Origin: Reticulascus tulasneorum
Taxonomy: Eukaryota > Ascomycota > Sordariomycetes > Glomerellales > Reticulascaceae
Reading direction: 5' to 3'
DNA length: 64,000 nucleotides
Assembly (NCBI GenBank): GCA_001557505.1
Contig: LSAX01000005.1
Coordinates: forward strand, 496,001 to 560,000
In this document: one piece after another, positions 47,444 to 59,112 of the stretch
Numbering within the stretch: position 1 is the stretch's first letter
Layout: each line of letters starts with the position of its first letter
Translations under genes and position numbers: made by a program
Notes under the pieces: generated by a model
Database searches by the model: none
The model's input: the letters and a program-made list of their open reading frames with translations, nothing else
Told to the model about the DNA's origin: nothing

Positions 47444-49065
47444 ATGTGTAAGTTCCACCACTTGTTGCTGTGTCTTGCTCTCGTGGCTTCAAATGCTTCG
47501 GCGGTCACATTCACCGTGCCAAGCAGGGCCGCGACTGTAGGGTTCACTTATGCGCCTCTTGATCCAGCTCCTGTCGGGATTTCGTATGTTTGAACTTGTG
47601 AATAACCGGCAGATGCCTTGGAACTAAGAAAAATTAGATTCGAATTCTTCGCCTTTCCTTCCTACTTCCAGAACGTTACGGCCACGAAACAATGCCTCGC
47701 GAACTGGAAAGACTTGACTGGCATTTGGCCCCCAATTCGAATAGGCGGGACGACTCAAGACCGCGCATCCTATGACGCCTCGAGCTCCGCATATGTTGTA
47801 TACTCTGTGACAAATCCCGCCGATGCACCGACGACCCTGACGTTCGGCTCAAGATTTATGGAGCTGGCCGGTACGTATGGCGGAAGTGTAGTGCTCGGCT
47901 TGAACCGAGGGAAGAACAACATATCCAACACCATTGCCGCGGCCAAAGTCGCAGTCCGAGAGATGGGAAATCTACTGGCAATCGAGCTGGGAAACGAGCC
48001 CGAGTGTAAGACTCCACACAAGCGTGAGGGTGGTATCTACCCGCTCCGCACTGACACTTCGATCAGACTGGCCAGGGGCGCAACCGATCGCAGCAGGAAC
48101 CTGGAATCCAGCAGTGGACGCATTATCGCAGAACAATTGGGCCATAACCGTTGGAGATGCAGTTGGCAAAAAGTCGATCATCCAAGCGGGGAACTCCAAT
48201 GCTCTTCCGCCGCAATGGGGGGCGGAGGAGTTGATCAACAGCGGCAACACATCAGTAAGGGAATTTGTGAAGACATACAGCCACCACAACTATCCTGGCG
48301 GGACAATAGCGAGTTTGATGTCCCATTCCAATATTGCCAGCAATGTTCGAAGGTTTGACGCGGATATAAAGGCTGCCGTCGGTGTAAACAAGCCATATGT
48401 ATTTGGAGAAACAAACTCGGGTAAACGACTTTGTAGTGTGTGTCTACACTTCCCTGTTGTATTTGCTAATTCCTGGTCGCCCAGTTTCCGGAGGAGGTGC
48501 TGCAAACGTATCTCCCAGCTTCGGCGCAGCTCTCTGGGTTATGGACTATGCTGTACGCCTCGCAGCCTCCAACGTTTCTCGCATTTACTTCCATCATGGC
48601 ACCATTGGCAACAATCCATATAGCTTCTTCGGGCGCTACTCAATGGGCAACCCATACGTCGGGGCCTACACGGCAACAGCTTTTATGGCTCAAGCAGCCA
48701 CAATCGCTGCCTTGGACGATGGAAAGTCCGCATTCGCCGCATATGTTACATATGATGTAGATGGCTCGCCTCTGCGGTTGTTGTTGTACAACTCGAACTA
48801 CTATGGAGGGAGCGGGCAGAGGACGTCCGAGTCTTTCACTCTTAACGGACTCTCTGGCTCGTCAGTCCGGGTCAAGAGAGTGACAGCCACTAGCGCCGAG
48901 TCCCGACAGGATCGCGGCGCGAATGCATCATTTGGGGGGCAGTACTTCAACGACGGTACTTGTACAATTGCTGGAACTGAGATGCTAGAAACGGTCGCGA
49001 TCTCAGGTCAGCGGGCGACGTTCAGCGTCAAGGCTAGCGAAGCTCTCTTGGTATACCTGCAGTAG
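47444..49065 (+). CDS. secreted GH79 beta-glucuronidase-like glycosidase
   Basis: Exons 47444-47583, 47638-48005, 48067-48420 and 48485-49065 sum to 1443 nt, or 480 aa. Introns are GTATGT..TTAG, GTAAGA..TCAG and GTAAAC..CCAG. Signal peptide 1-20 (LLLCLALVASNASA). The catalytic pair of this retaining clan-A family is visible: the acid/base in ELGNEPEYWP (Glu167) and the nucleophile in VFGETNSV (Glu284). The C-terminal beta domain (about 385-480) ends in KASEALLVYLQ. Fungal GH79 enzymes remove glucuronic or 4-O-methylglucuronic acid from arabinogalactan proteins and related glycans, outside the cell. The 3' end faces the stop of a Zn2Cys6 regulator 120 bp away. Start 47444 is the ATG giving the leader directly. 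Confidence 0.87.
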
Positions 49066-49185
49066 GTGGCAGAGCCCGAACGGGTGACAATCGGAGAGAT
49101 GGCTGAAGGCGGAGGAACCAGCTAACTTCTGCTCCGTCATGCCAGGTCGAAAGAAAGCTGCGTCTCAGTAGAACATTCTCCTTGA

Positions 49186-50247
49186 TCACTTCATCAATCC
49201 AGTCTGAATCATACCGTCTCTGAGTTTCTTGATTCGTTCCACCAACGAATCCGCCCTGTCCTTTGCCATGCCGCATTGCAGGGTGAGCAAATGGCATTCT
49301 GGACTGCTGCTGTTGTCGCCTCTTACTTGGATAGACTTGTGAAGTTTTGCTATACACCCGGCCAATGTAGATTGAAGCTCAATAAGCACTACTATGAATA
49401 TTGAGGATGCGGATTCCCGAGGAGGCACATATGATCCAAGGCGAAACTCAGGAACGTCGAATTGATGTCCGCGGGGAGGGAGGACCGTAGATGCAGGCGA
49501 CACCTTCAAGCAGACCTGAGCGAGATGTAATACCATGTCGACGGTGTCTTGTAGCTTATGGTGACAAGAGATGAGTAGGCTTAATAAAGTATAATCCACC
49601 TCGTATGACGAATGGGGTCCTCGAAAGGATATGTCATCGCCACCAAACGCAGCATGTGGCTCTCGGTGGTGAATGCAATCGGGAACGGCGCACTCTTTCG
49701 TTGCAGGTCGATCCAAGGCTAGATTCGTTGCCTCCGGGTACATGTCAATTAGACCCTGAGCCTGGTTGAGCATTTGTTCGAGAGATTCCTTGTGTGCGTA
49801 TTTCTGGACAATCTCCCTACTGTATTCCTCAAAGCTACCCTCAGGCATATGGAACTCGGAAACATCTGGTAGGCCATCGCAAGCCTGGTTTAGATTCATC
49901 ATTATGTCAGAGAGCAACCGGAAGCACCTAGTTTTTGGGTCTTCGACTAGGTGCTCCGGTTTGTCGTAAGGTTTGCTAACAACTCCTGGATTGTGAAGGT
50001 CTGGGAGGTCCAAGAGTGGATTAAAGGAGAGCATAGGCCAGGCAAATGCCCCAGGATCCGATATGGCAGGGACCTGATTTTCAGGAGCCGAACTGTGACG
50101 AGACAATGATGCGCCGGGGCTGAAAATGCAAGTTGTCCCAGCCTTGGAGCATCTGGAGCAGACGAAACTGTCGGGCTCTTTGGTGCAACGAAGCTTCTGG
50201 CCATGACACCTATCACAGGCCTGCCGTGTGCGAATAGGGCCCGGCAT
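49186..50247 (-). CDS. Zn2Cys6 transcription factor (AflR-type size)
   Basis: 353 aa in one exon from Met at 50247. The frame extends upstream to 50397, but those 50 residues are not family-like. The zinc cluster is at 11-40 (CDRCHGQKLRC, then CSRCSKAGTTC), with C-x2-C-x6-C-x8-C-x2-C-x6-C spacing. The rest is a mainly helical regulatory region (about 110-350) ending in repeated Leu/Arg/Lys helices (SLVERIKKLRDGM). There is no full fungal_trans middle domain. The short architecture resembles AflR-like pathway regulators. It is convergent with GH79 and divergent from the zinc-finger-like gene at 51773. Targets are unknown; control of neighbouring genes is inference. Confidence 0.85.
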   Translation of the reverse strand: MPGPIRTRQACDRCHGQKLRCTKEPDSFVCSRCSKAGTTCIFSPGASLSRHSSAPENQVPAISDPGAFAWPMLSFNPLLDLPDLHNPGVVSKPYDKPEHLVEDPKTRCFRLLSDIMMNLNQACDGLPDVSEFHMPEGSFEEYSREIVQKYAHKESLEQMLNQAQGLIDMYPEATNLALDRPATKECAVPDCIHHREPHAAFGGDDISFRGPHSSYEVDYTLLSLLISCHHKLQDTVDMVLHLAQVCLKVSPASTVLPPRGHQFDVPEFRLGSYVPPRESASSIFIVVLIELQSTLAGCIAKLHKSIQVRGDNSSSPECHLLTLQCGMAKDRADSLVERIKKLRDGMIQTGLMK

Positions 50248-51772
50248 GCCCAAGTCTGTTGTTGGTAAAAGACAAAAAGTCCAGCTGAAGAGAATGCAGG
50301 GTTCGTTCTTCCAACATGCCGAGGATAGTGTTCCCGTCTGGATTGGGCATCCCCAACTGGACCTGCGAAGAGACGGAACAGTCGACTGTCCGGGCACCTT
50401 GCGTTACACTTCAGCAGTACGGTTTGGGCAATGTGTGCGAGATGGGTACTGATGGAGCGCCTGTAAGTGAATTATCTCCAATGCTGCGTGGTGCGGTCTT
50501 GAAATTGCAAGTATGGTCTTTGCGCACCAACGGAGTTTTGGGGTGGCGGGTCAGTTGGCGTCAATGGCGCTCGGTACGGAATGGAGCAAGTGCTGTCGGA
50601 TGTTGGGAGGTGGGGCAAATCTGTGATGAATACTAGGTACTAGGTACGGAGTAGACCTCAGATGGATGGTGATGGCGTGTTTGGATCGTTCTCAAACCGG
50701 CCAAACCATGGATAGGAACAGCAAACTAACTACGTATTAATTAGGTACCTGCGACGTGCGTCTTGGGTCTGTTGTATTAAGCAGTTTTGGGGCCGCGGGC
50801 GTGTAACTTACTTCGTGTCCACTATTAAGATGACCCAGCAATTCCGCACTAGGTAGGTAGATAGAGATCTCGGAATCCCCGCTGTCGCCATCATGCAGCT
50901 GCAGCAGCAGAAGCAGCAGTCCGCGGCTACCACGCTACATATATCTATCCGCAGATTTGATTACATTGTACCAAATGAAGAACGAACATTCGTTCTGTCT
51001 CCACCTTCGCGCGTCTCCCATTGCTTTTTCCCTTCCCGACCTTTAACACCCTGCCGTCAATCAAAAAATTATGCAAGGAATATCCCAGGAGCCCCTAATT
51101 CTGCTTTGCCTCATCGAGGTTGAAACCTTCACTGTCATCGGATTTTGTTCGTCTAGGTAGCCCCATTCTGGTTGTCCGTTGAGATCCAGGGGGGCGGGGC
51201 CAGACGCGTTGCATGTTTCTTCTTCACAGAATGCACTCGCCGAGTTTGTCTTCCGCTTTCTCACGAATTCAAATGCTAGAGGATGAGCCTGAGCACGAGC
51301 ACGGGCGAGGAGCACTAATTAGCTGCGGGCTGGCAGGTCAAGTTGCCCGCGCCGACCGCCATCCATCTGCCTTCGTCGTCGAATAGTATCAGGAGCTGAG
51401 CGCCACCCTGTTTAAAATGACCAACGAGGCACAAACTCGTCGATGACCAAACACCCGTGCCATAGGGGCACAGGGGAGCGTCCGAGCGAGCCATGACCAC
51501 CACCCCCGCCCAAAAATAAGATAAGCACCACAAGAAGGTACCATCCCGACCTTTGGTACGTACATACAAAGGTAGCTGTTCCCGAAAAGCTGAGTCTCGT
51601 TCGCTCCGTGATCATTCGTCCCGCTCTCTCCTCCACAACCCCAACCCGCTCCTCTCAACAGCCGAATTCTTTCATCATATTGCCAGTGCAGTCGCCATTT
51701 GGCCGTCTAGCCTGGTGAGTGGCTAACCGCTCCCATCAGATCTTACTCCACCATGTTTCCGTCTCCTTCATC
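50248..51772. promoter_or_regulatory. divergent intergenic region with TACCTAGGTA-type motifs
   Basis: 1.5 kb upstream of both the regulator at 49186-50247 and the gene at 51773. It holds several AGGTACC/ACTAGGTA motifs (about 50634-50650, 50743-50750, 50848-50860) and a short CAG-rich stretch at 50893-50925. Open frames on both strands lack domains. No gene is called. Confidence 0.4.
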
Positions 51773-52868
51773 ATGACGGAAATGGATCAACCCACCACAG
51801 TTATTGGACTGGTAACGGCTTTGGTGCAAGCCTACGCCGCTGGCATCGACCACTACGTGCGGTGGAAGAGAAGGCGCTCCCAGCAGAACCATTATCGGAG
51901 GCAAGGCGCGAATGGCCAGAACGGCGTCGTAACCTGTGCTTTGAGTACATCCCTCAGCATATCCGGTCCCCAAATCAAGGAGACGTATGACATCGCGGCG
52001 GCCATTGTCGGAACGGAATTCTCCACTGGCGATTGTGGGTGACCTGCTCTTTGCACATGTGTCCAGATGTCGCTAACCTATAATTTCACTAGCATCATGT
52101 CGAGACCTGCTTTGGGCTCAATTAAACACGTTGAATGACCGCGTCACTCATCTCCGGGAAGCCACGATTTCTGTTCCAGGCCCCTTGGATCTCGCCGATA
52201 TCTTCCAAACCTCCGAGTCTGCTCGAGTGGCCTCTGTCCAGGCACTCACCGAGCAGTATCAACGGATTGCTGCTGGGCGGCCGATCCCGAAGGAACTTCC
52301 GGTACCTAAGCCTCGATCGAGGCAAGATGGCCAGATGCGACGAGATTCGAGGCTCGTCTCAGATTATGACGATGACAAAATGACTACCGCTATGACCGTA
52401 AGCTCGGGCCCTTTGCGCTTCCAGTCCGAGCCGCCATCTCCTCCTCCTACTCCCAAACTCGTCCCTGACGACGCTGAATCCACCTGGGCTCCTTCAGAGG
52501 CCGGCGGCGGCGGCGGCAGCAGCGCTCTTTTGCGGCCCAAGAACAGCGTGTTCAGCATCTTTTGCCCAGTTGCCATGAATCTCCAGGTTGATGTGAAGAA
52601 GCCGGTTCCCGAGGCAAGGAAATGCAAATGTGGCTATCGATGGAAGCTAGTACTGCCTGACAAGAGGGAAGCAGTGCTTTTAAAGGAAGGCTTCCGCATG
52701 ACGGCCCGGTTCTTGGCAAAATCACACTGCGACAAAGACAGCTATGGGTGCGTTCTTTGCACCTCGAGCGGAAGGACTGAAACATACGAATCAACTGAGC
52801 ATTTGCGGGCTCATATCAATGCGTCTCATACAAAATGGCAGATGTTACATGACCGGGACATGACTTGA
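51773..52868 (+). CDS. hypothetical protein with C-terminal C2H2-like zinc finger
   Basis: Exons 51773-52034 and 52093-52868 give 345 aa; the intron is GTGGGT..CTAG and the phase closes. The N-terminal about 130 residues are helical. Then comes a disordered Pro/Ser/Gly-rich region (about 160-240, with PPSPPPTP and a Gly run). The C-terminus (about 255-345) is Cys/His-rich: CKCGYRW at 265-271, then C307-x2-C310-x17-H328-x4-H333, matching C2H2 zinc-finger spacing. This layout is common among uncharacterised fungal proteins. Nuclear role is inference. I do not recognise a named orthologue. Confidence 0.75.
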
Positions 52869-54052
52869 CGCCGCCCTCGATAGGGGATGCGCTTATCCAT
52901 TGTTGAGTTTCTCGTTCTGGCGTATCTGGTGTCAGTCAATTTCTAGCTCATTTTTTGGTATCAGGCGCAAACGGTGGTTCACTCACAGGCGGATTGGTCT
53001 AGTTGTATTTCCTCTCCATTTAAAATCTTTGGAGTGAGTTTTTGTAACATTATCGCAGCCCACTGCGATTTCCAACATGATACCCTTTCTCAAGAACGGA
53101 CAGCTTTGCAACCCAAGCAGTACAATGACAGTAATCTGGTTTCCTTCAATGACCCTTCTTTGGAAATGGTTCTCAATGGTTCTTCGGGCTTCACGCATTT
53201 GTCAATGTCCTTGCTTGGGATAATTGTTTAATGCTGTGTTGATGATTGCCTGTGATCTGATGTCACGCAAGGGCCCCACGAGTAAGCTCCTGGTGGCTGC
53301 TGCTCTGTGTTACACGAGCTTACAAGAAGTTTACTGAAAGAGTGGTACAATGCCATAGCGGAGCTTCCATCCTGCTTGGGGGGTTACGATGTCTGTTCTC
53401 GGCATGCGCGGACCTTGGTTTCGGCAGTCTCGTTCAGTAATTGACGCATCTAATGTGTTCTTGCCTTTGGCGTAACCTAGCCTGCGAGATCACCTAGTAA
53501 TTACGTTGACTTGCCTCTCCTGCACTGGATTTTCAGAGCCTTGCTCTGATTCGAGCGACTAGGTATTGAATGGCTATACCAGGAATTGGAGAAGCGGTGG
53601 CTGGGATGTTTCGTCTTCCTGTCATTTATTTGAACGGCGCTTCTACGGTGGCTACAACCTGATACGCGAATTGATGTGAAGCTAAGGATCCTGGTATATC
53701 TCTGTTTATACCTGCATATGGAGTCCCAATTAACTCCCTGCACCTCTAAATCAACTCAGACCAAAGCCGGCAACTGTCTTGAGCATCATAATGTTCGACG
53801 CTACTGATTTATTGGCATCGAGCAATTTGGTCTCTTAATCCAAGATCATTTCCACATATTGGCTGGCACCATAACATTGCTACCCCGATAATTAATCGCT
53901 GTTGTACTCATTTCATACACCTATGGTCATTTCAGCATTGATTAACCAGTCTGCCTTTATTGTTGTGTCTAAAGACGTGCTGTTGTGACTTACTTGCATG
54001 CCTTAGTTGTTGATTCATCCCGCGTGTGTATAGATTTCCAATAGTTGTCGTA
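52869..54052. other. intergenic, no gene supported
   Basis: Normal-GC sequence with short open frames on both strands (for example 52974-53231 and 53501-53743). None has a recognisable motif or convincing splice partner. Confidence 0.4.
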
Positions 54053-54217
54053 TCAGAATTGCCCATAGTACATGCAGGCCTGGAAGATGCAGGTGTAACG
54101 GTTTGTGATCACCGCTTTGTCGACAATCTTTTTGCACTCGACGTTGCCGCAATGCTCGACCAGTTCAGTAATCTTATGGCCACACTTATGGTGGATGAAG
54201 ACTTTCCGCTGGCACAT
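54053..54217 (-). CDS. possible small Cys/His-rich protein
   Basis: A short frame beginning MCQRKVFIHHKCGHK, with further cysteines in VEHCGNVECKK and YTCIFQAC. The Cys-x-Gly-His and C-x4-C pattern resembles small uncharacterised proteins common in filamentous ascomycetes. At about 54 residues it may be the whole protein or one exon. The overlapping frames on the plus strand (54026-54304) and another minus frame are alternatives without motifs. No function can be given. Confidence 0.35.
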   Translation of the reverse strand: MCQRKVFIHHKCGHKITELVEHCGNVECKKIVDKAVITNRYTCIFQACMYYGQF

Positions 54218-54304
54218 TTGAAGATTGAGGTTGAACACTTAGTTCCCCGAGTTGCTATCTTTGGCGTGCGAGTTGAGCGATTGATGGGAGATGCAGTTGC
54301 GTAA

Positions 54305-55342
54305 ACTTGTCTACGTAGTCGGATTTTTTCGAGGGACACCAGCTGGCGATGTTGGCTTCGTATCTCTAATCTCTCTAATCACAAAACTCAAGACAAAAAT
54401 ACTGCACTGACATGTTGAGAAATGCCCTGCAAGCCCAACGCTGGCCTGAGCCATATATAGGCTTATTACGGCATTTCCAGCTTCATAATCGTTGCTCCTC
54501 ACCATCGCGTCACTGCCTCGTTCACCCTTCCGCCCACCTCCCGGAGTCTTGTCGTGATGCGAAAACACTGGACCAGGCCGCGAGCGGTGTGTCGTTATTC
54601 ATCTCTTACCTATAGTGTACCAAAGTCGGAATGACTGCTCTGAAGCTCTTGGATCCACTCGCGGCTGAACTGGTGGGGCTTTAATCGGACTCTTAGAGTG
54701 AGCATGCGGAGACGGGACTTTGACAGTTCAATCCGCCCCTCTCTTTTTCCTTGTGTGGGACCACTTCGCGAAGCTTGAGGGGTGGCAAGTGCAAGTGGCA
54801 TGCCGGCCGACCAACCAGTCTAGTATCGAGCCATCGGATTCCTACTTTGAGAGGGTCCGTAATTCTGCTAAAATCATCCGTTCCGTTCTTCTCCGCCCCA
54901 ATCCGGCATCAAGCTATCTTGCCAATAGCCTTATATGGCGAGCGACTAGGGAGACAACATCTGATCTCAAGCCCCGGTACGAAAACCGGTCAACTGACCA
55001 CCATTCATATCCATATGCCGTAGTGCTCTTATTACCGCGAGACCGTCTTCCTTGATGTGGAGGAAATTCCGCCCGTTGAGTCCCTAAATATGAGACGCCT
55101 TAGCAGCCGCAGATTTCGACTATCGTCCCGACCCTCCTAGTTCCAGATATCTGGGTTGATATTCAACCAGTAATCTAGCGCCCTTGTCAAGCATGGTGAG
55201 TGAGAGCATGATCTTTACAAAACTTGGGTATCATGCCGTAGTTCGTGATCGTCGTCGTCGAAGTATAGCGACGGGAGACATTGCTCCGCCGCCGCGGATA
55301 GCGCAGCACTCTTTTAGCCATCTATCAGATGACGCCGCTATC
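54305..55342. other. intergenic, no gene supported
   Basis: About 1 kb downstream of the kinase gene. Overlapping frames at 54412-55055 on both strands show no domain. Probably promoter or untranslated sequence plus spacer. Confidence 0.4.
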
Positions 55343-57790
55343 TCACCAGTGCTCCCAATCATGATTCGTGGTGCAAAGTGCCCCCCAACGATTTGCCGTC
55401 CACAAAACGGTCAGGTGCAGCGCGAGAAGGACTACACTTGATCTGAAATCCCACATCCAGGGATGGTTCGCAGCAGCTCGATGCGTCCCTGGCCATCCGT
55501 TCTGCCTCATATCCAATGCTCCTGTTGTGTTCGAGATACCCAGGTCGAGGCCTGCCAATAAAAGCAGAGGAACCCCCACACTAAGACTGACCATATATGG
55601 CCAACACGGACGGGCCAGAGTTATCACCTTGGCAAAGAAAAGGCCGAGGCGGGAGAGCACAAGAACGGATGCCGCATTGGATCTCACCAGATGCCCGCCT
55701 TGCAACCAACCAAGTAGCAGTCTGTGTCGGACATCGCCGAGCAGGGTGGTGGGAGGTGGCATCAGCAATGGAGGGGTGGTCCCGGGCAATTCCTTGGCCA
55801 AGGATGCCACATCGTCGGATTGGGGGCGCTCAGGTGAGAGACGAGAAAAGCCGTCCTGGCTTCGAGATACAGCCATTGCTGGTGCGCGGTGCCTCGGAGA
55901 GCTCGGATTGGGAAATCTCTGCAGACTGTTCTGCAAGTTTGGTGTCGACGAGTCGTCAACTTCGGCCGTGATTGGTATGCTACGTCCATCTCGTGCAGTT
56001 GCCGGCAATCCTCGCAGGTTTTTGTTTGGGTCTTCTAGTAAGTCAGTCTAGTAGCATAAGCTGGACATCTAGACGGGGAACACACCTGGCACGGGTGTTG
56101 CTGATGGCCGTGGTGAGTCGAGATTCTGGATCCTTTGGCCTTGGAGGCCAATCGAAGGGTTCGCGTTCGTCGGACCTCTAGCAACACCATCTAGATTCGG
56201 GTCGCTCTTCATTGCAGCTAGTACCTCGCTAGCGCCTGGTCGCTGGGAAGGATCAAGAGCAAGAAGTCTCTTGAGTAGCTGATACAACTTGGACGGTAAA
56301 TCAGGACGCTCCCTACGTTCGTCTTGGAACCCTTGCCAGTCGGTGATCTCTGCTCGGAGCTGATCAATGTCCTCCAGTTCTTCGTGCATACTATTGGCAC
56401 TGCGGTAAGGAAGGCGCCCAAAACACATAAAATATAATATCATGCCTAGGGAGAATATGTCGGATTTCGTTGTGAAGTTCCCATAATGCCCAGTAACATC
56501 TCTCTTCAGGACCTCTGGCGCACAATACGATATCGTTCCAGTTGAGCCGGTTGACTTTCGAACCATGTTTTCGGGCTGAACTTCTCCAAAATCGCTAATC
56601 AGACAGAGAAGCCCGGCCCCTTCCCGGTGCAGTAGGCAGTTGCTCGGCTTCAGATCACGGTGGATGTAGTTAGCTGCATGCAAATAAGCCAGCCCAGAGG
56701 TGATATCTTTGAAGAGGGAGTAAATTTCTTCAAATGCAAGTCTTCGCTGAGCACCAAACAGGTCTCGCGGTTGTTCCATCTGACCCTTGGATCTCCGCCG
56801 CATCTGAGCCTTCAGGTCTTCTTTTGTGGTCTCCTGCGGTTGGTCTCCAATGATGTACTGCAGGAGGTCGCCGCCGTTGCAGTATTGTTGAAGGATGAAA
56901 GCGCAGGCGACCCGAGGCCCGAACCTGTTCAGTTTTACATCCTCTAGCCATACGTGTCGATAAGAGACTAGATTTGGATGAGACAGCTTGGCGAGCAGTT
57001 CGACCTCGATGAGAACTACCAGGGTCAAGGTCAGCAAAGAGTCGGAGAACAAAGGACGGTTCAACAACCTTTCTCGAGCCATGTATGGTCGTTGCCAACA
57101 GGTACACGCTTACAGGCAAAATGTCCTGGGGCAATTAGCGTCGAGCTTTGGGCTCTTCATCTGTCAATCATACCCAGGTGGCAGCCGTCAATCTCGTGCC
57201 TAACCAACAAGACCACTCCTTTGCCTCCACGGCCCAGTTCCCTCTCCTCCACAAAGAAGGTCTTGAAATAGTTAGGGCTGAAGGCCTCGCGGCGTATTCG
57301 ACTTCCCCCTTGCACAGCAGGAGTGCTTGAGACAAACTCGGCATCCTCGGTCTCGTCGACGACCCCAGAGTGAGAATTCGGAAGAACAGGTTGAACGAGT
57401 CGCCGCACGGGGCTAGAAGGTGGATGTTCAGGTCGTGCTTCTTCGCTCCCTGCTCGTAGCATTCGAAAATAGTCGGGATCAACATAAGAGTCATGGTGCA
57501 TGGGAACGTCGAATTGGTGATCGGGGGACGACGCTCGCCATGGCTGGTGGCAGGTGGGACATTCTGTGAGGCCGCGAATTTCAAGCCTCTGCGACGAGGG
57601 ATCCCGAACCACTATGGCATTTCGATGTCGGCTGGTTGAGAGAAGAAATTTAGTTAGCTGAGGAGTGCTTCAGATCAAGCGTCTGACGGCTATAGGGGAC
57701 GAGCTCTTCAGCGAGGGGCAATTGTGAATCAGGCTTGACGTACAGGACGATCTCGCGACCCTCCCGAGGGTGGTAGGGAATAAGCGACAT
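55343..57790 (-). CDS. IKS1: Iks1-like serine/threonine protein kinase with C-terminal membrane segments
   Basis: Five exons on the minus strand: 57790-57744, 57631-57174, 57125-57069, 57015-56086 and 56034-55343. They total 2184 nt, or 727 aa, with all phases closing. The N-terminus (VVRDPSSQRLEI, CPTCHQPW) is typical of Iks1 proteins. Kinase landmarks: glycine loop GRGGKG (149-154), Lys174 in FACKRVPVG, an inserted loop (QETTKEDLKAQMRRRSK), HRD Asp308 (YIHRDLKPSN), Asp329 in DFGE, and YCAPEVL. After the kinase domain there is a Pro/Ser-rich linker and two hydrophobic segments near the end (around SLSVGVPLLLLAGLDLGI and SVVLLALHLTVLW), suggesting membrane anchoring, as in fungal Iks1 relatives. 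The role in yeast is poorly defined. It is divergent from the SDR gene at 59113. The frame 55343-56008 is its last exon, not a separate gene. Confidence 0.88.
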
Positions 57791-59112
57791 GACTGAATCA
57801 AGAGGATATTAGACAGGAAGAATGTCATGGTAGGAGTCGATCGTGCTAACGAGGCAGGGCTCGAGGCTGTCTGCCAGCACCAAACTAATGTCAGTTGATA
57901 AGAAAGAGACAGTCAAGTACGCATCATGATGTTGTGTCATAGGTATGCGAATCTGTCGACGTGGATGTGATGGTGTTTGGACAGCGGTTGGCAATTGTAT
58001 TTGTTTAAAATGAAGTCACCCGAAGAACAAGCAGCTCTAGAAATTCACCTACGCAGAAGGTGGTCGTCATGGTCAGATTTCCCCGCCATCATAACATAAG
58101 GTACCGTACCTTCAGTACATTGAGTACCTTTGTAGGTACCTTAGGTAGGGCAATCTGCAGAAGGCGCCAGGGCAAAGTCTAACTCCTAATAGGTACTGTA
58201 CATAGGTGCCCAAGCCTACCAGGGTGCCTGGTTTATATAAGCACTAGCTCGGTGGTAAGCATCTAGATTTCTGTTTCACAATCGAGCCATCTGCAATTCC
58301 TTTTGTTCCTTGATCGTTAAGTGGTAGCAGAACCCATTGATTATTTAACTGTTCCTCATCTTCATCTATCGGCGTCTGTCGGCGGGTTTGTTGGCGTGCA
58401 GCTGCACAAAGTCCGTCTAGCTCTGCTGGCAAGTGTTCCTTTGGTTAGAATAAAAGATTGCAGGACAGGTACGGAGCCCATCTCGGCAGAGCATTTTTGT
58501 ATCATCAGCGGTAGCGTCTCTGACTCCACCGATTTACTCCTTGTGTATGGCTCTTAAGAGCCTCGTTTGGCAAAGAAAGTAAGTGCTGGTAGCAGGCGCG
58601 TACCATTACTCGGTTGCCAGCATCGAAGAGGAAGTCAGGTAAATACCCAATTACCGGAATAACAGTCGAAGAAGAGAGATACGGGACAGCGTCCGTCTTA
58701 CCTACCTTTAGCTTTGGGAAGAAACCTAAAATAATGTTCTTCACGCACTGCAGTCGTAGGCCCCACTCCTCACTGCCTTAGGTTTGGGAGCCACTGGGCA
58801 TCTTGGGCGGGGAGCGGATATTCTTCTCCGCAGCCGTTCATCTCTAGGGAGTCGGGTCCTTGTGGTTGTCTGTACCCAGCTCATCGTGAGACTAGACCGG
58901 GCATATACGTCTTTGCGAGTCATGATCAAAACGGGGGGATAGACTACTCGTCCCATACATAACATGAACTAGCCATGCCTTTGCTCGTGAGGAGCTTCGT
59001 GAAGAGCAAGTCCTTATTGAACCTTGTTCTCTTAAGTCGGTCCCAAACAACCTCACACGACTTGGTTTGACTTGCGCGCTGTTTAACAAGCCGCCGCCCA
59101 CGAGCAATTACT
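57791..59112. promoter_or_regulatory. divergent intergenic region, kinase / SDR
   Basis: 1.3 kb containing both promoters. At 58098-58150 there is a cluster of GTACC/AGGTA motifs (including AGGTACCTTAGGTAG), a common fungal intergenic sequence. Open frames at 58244-58744 and 58892-59192 have no recognisable domain; an unrecognised small gene cannot be excluded. Confidence 0.4.

Noticed and set aside
55343..56008. Separate minus-strand membrane protein of 221 aa
   Set aside because: It is continuous with the kinase through a GTGTGT..CTAG intron and forms the C-terminus of the Iks1-like protein.
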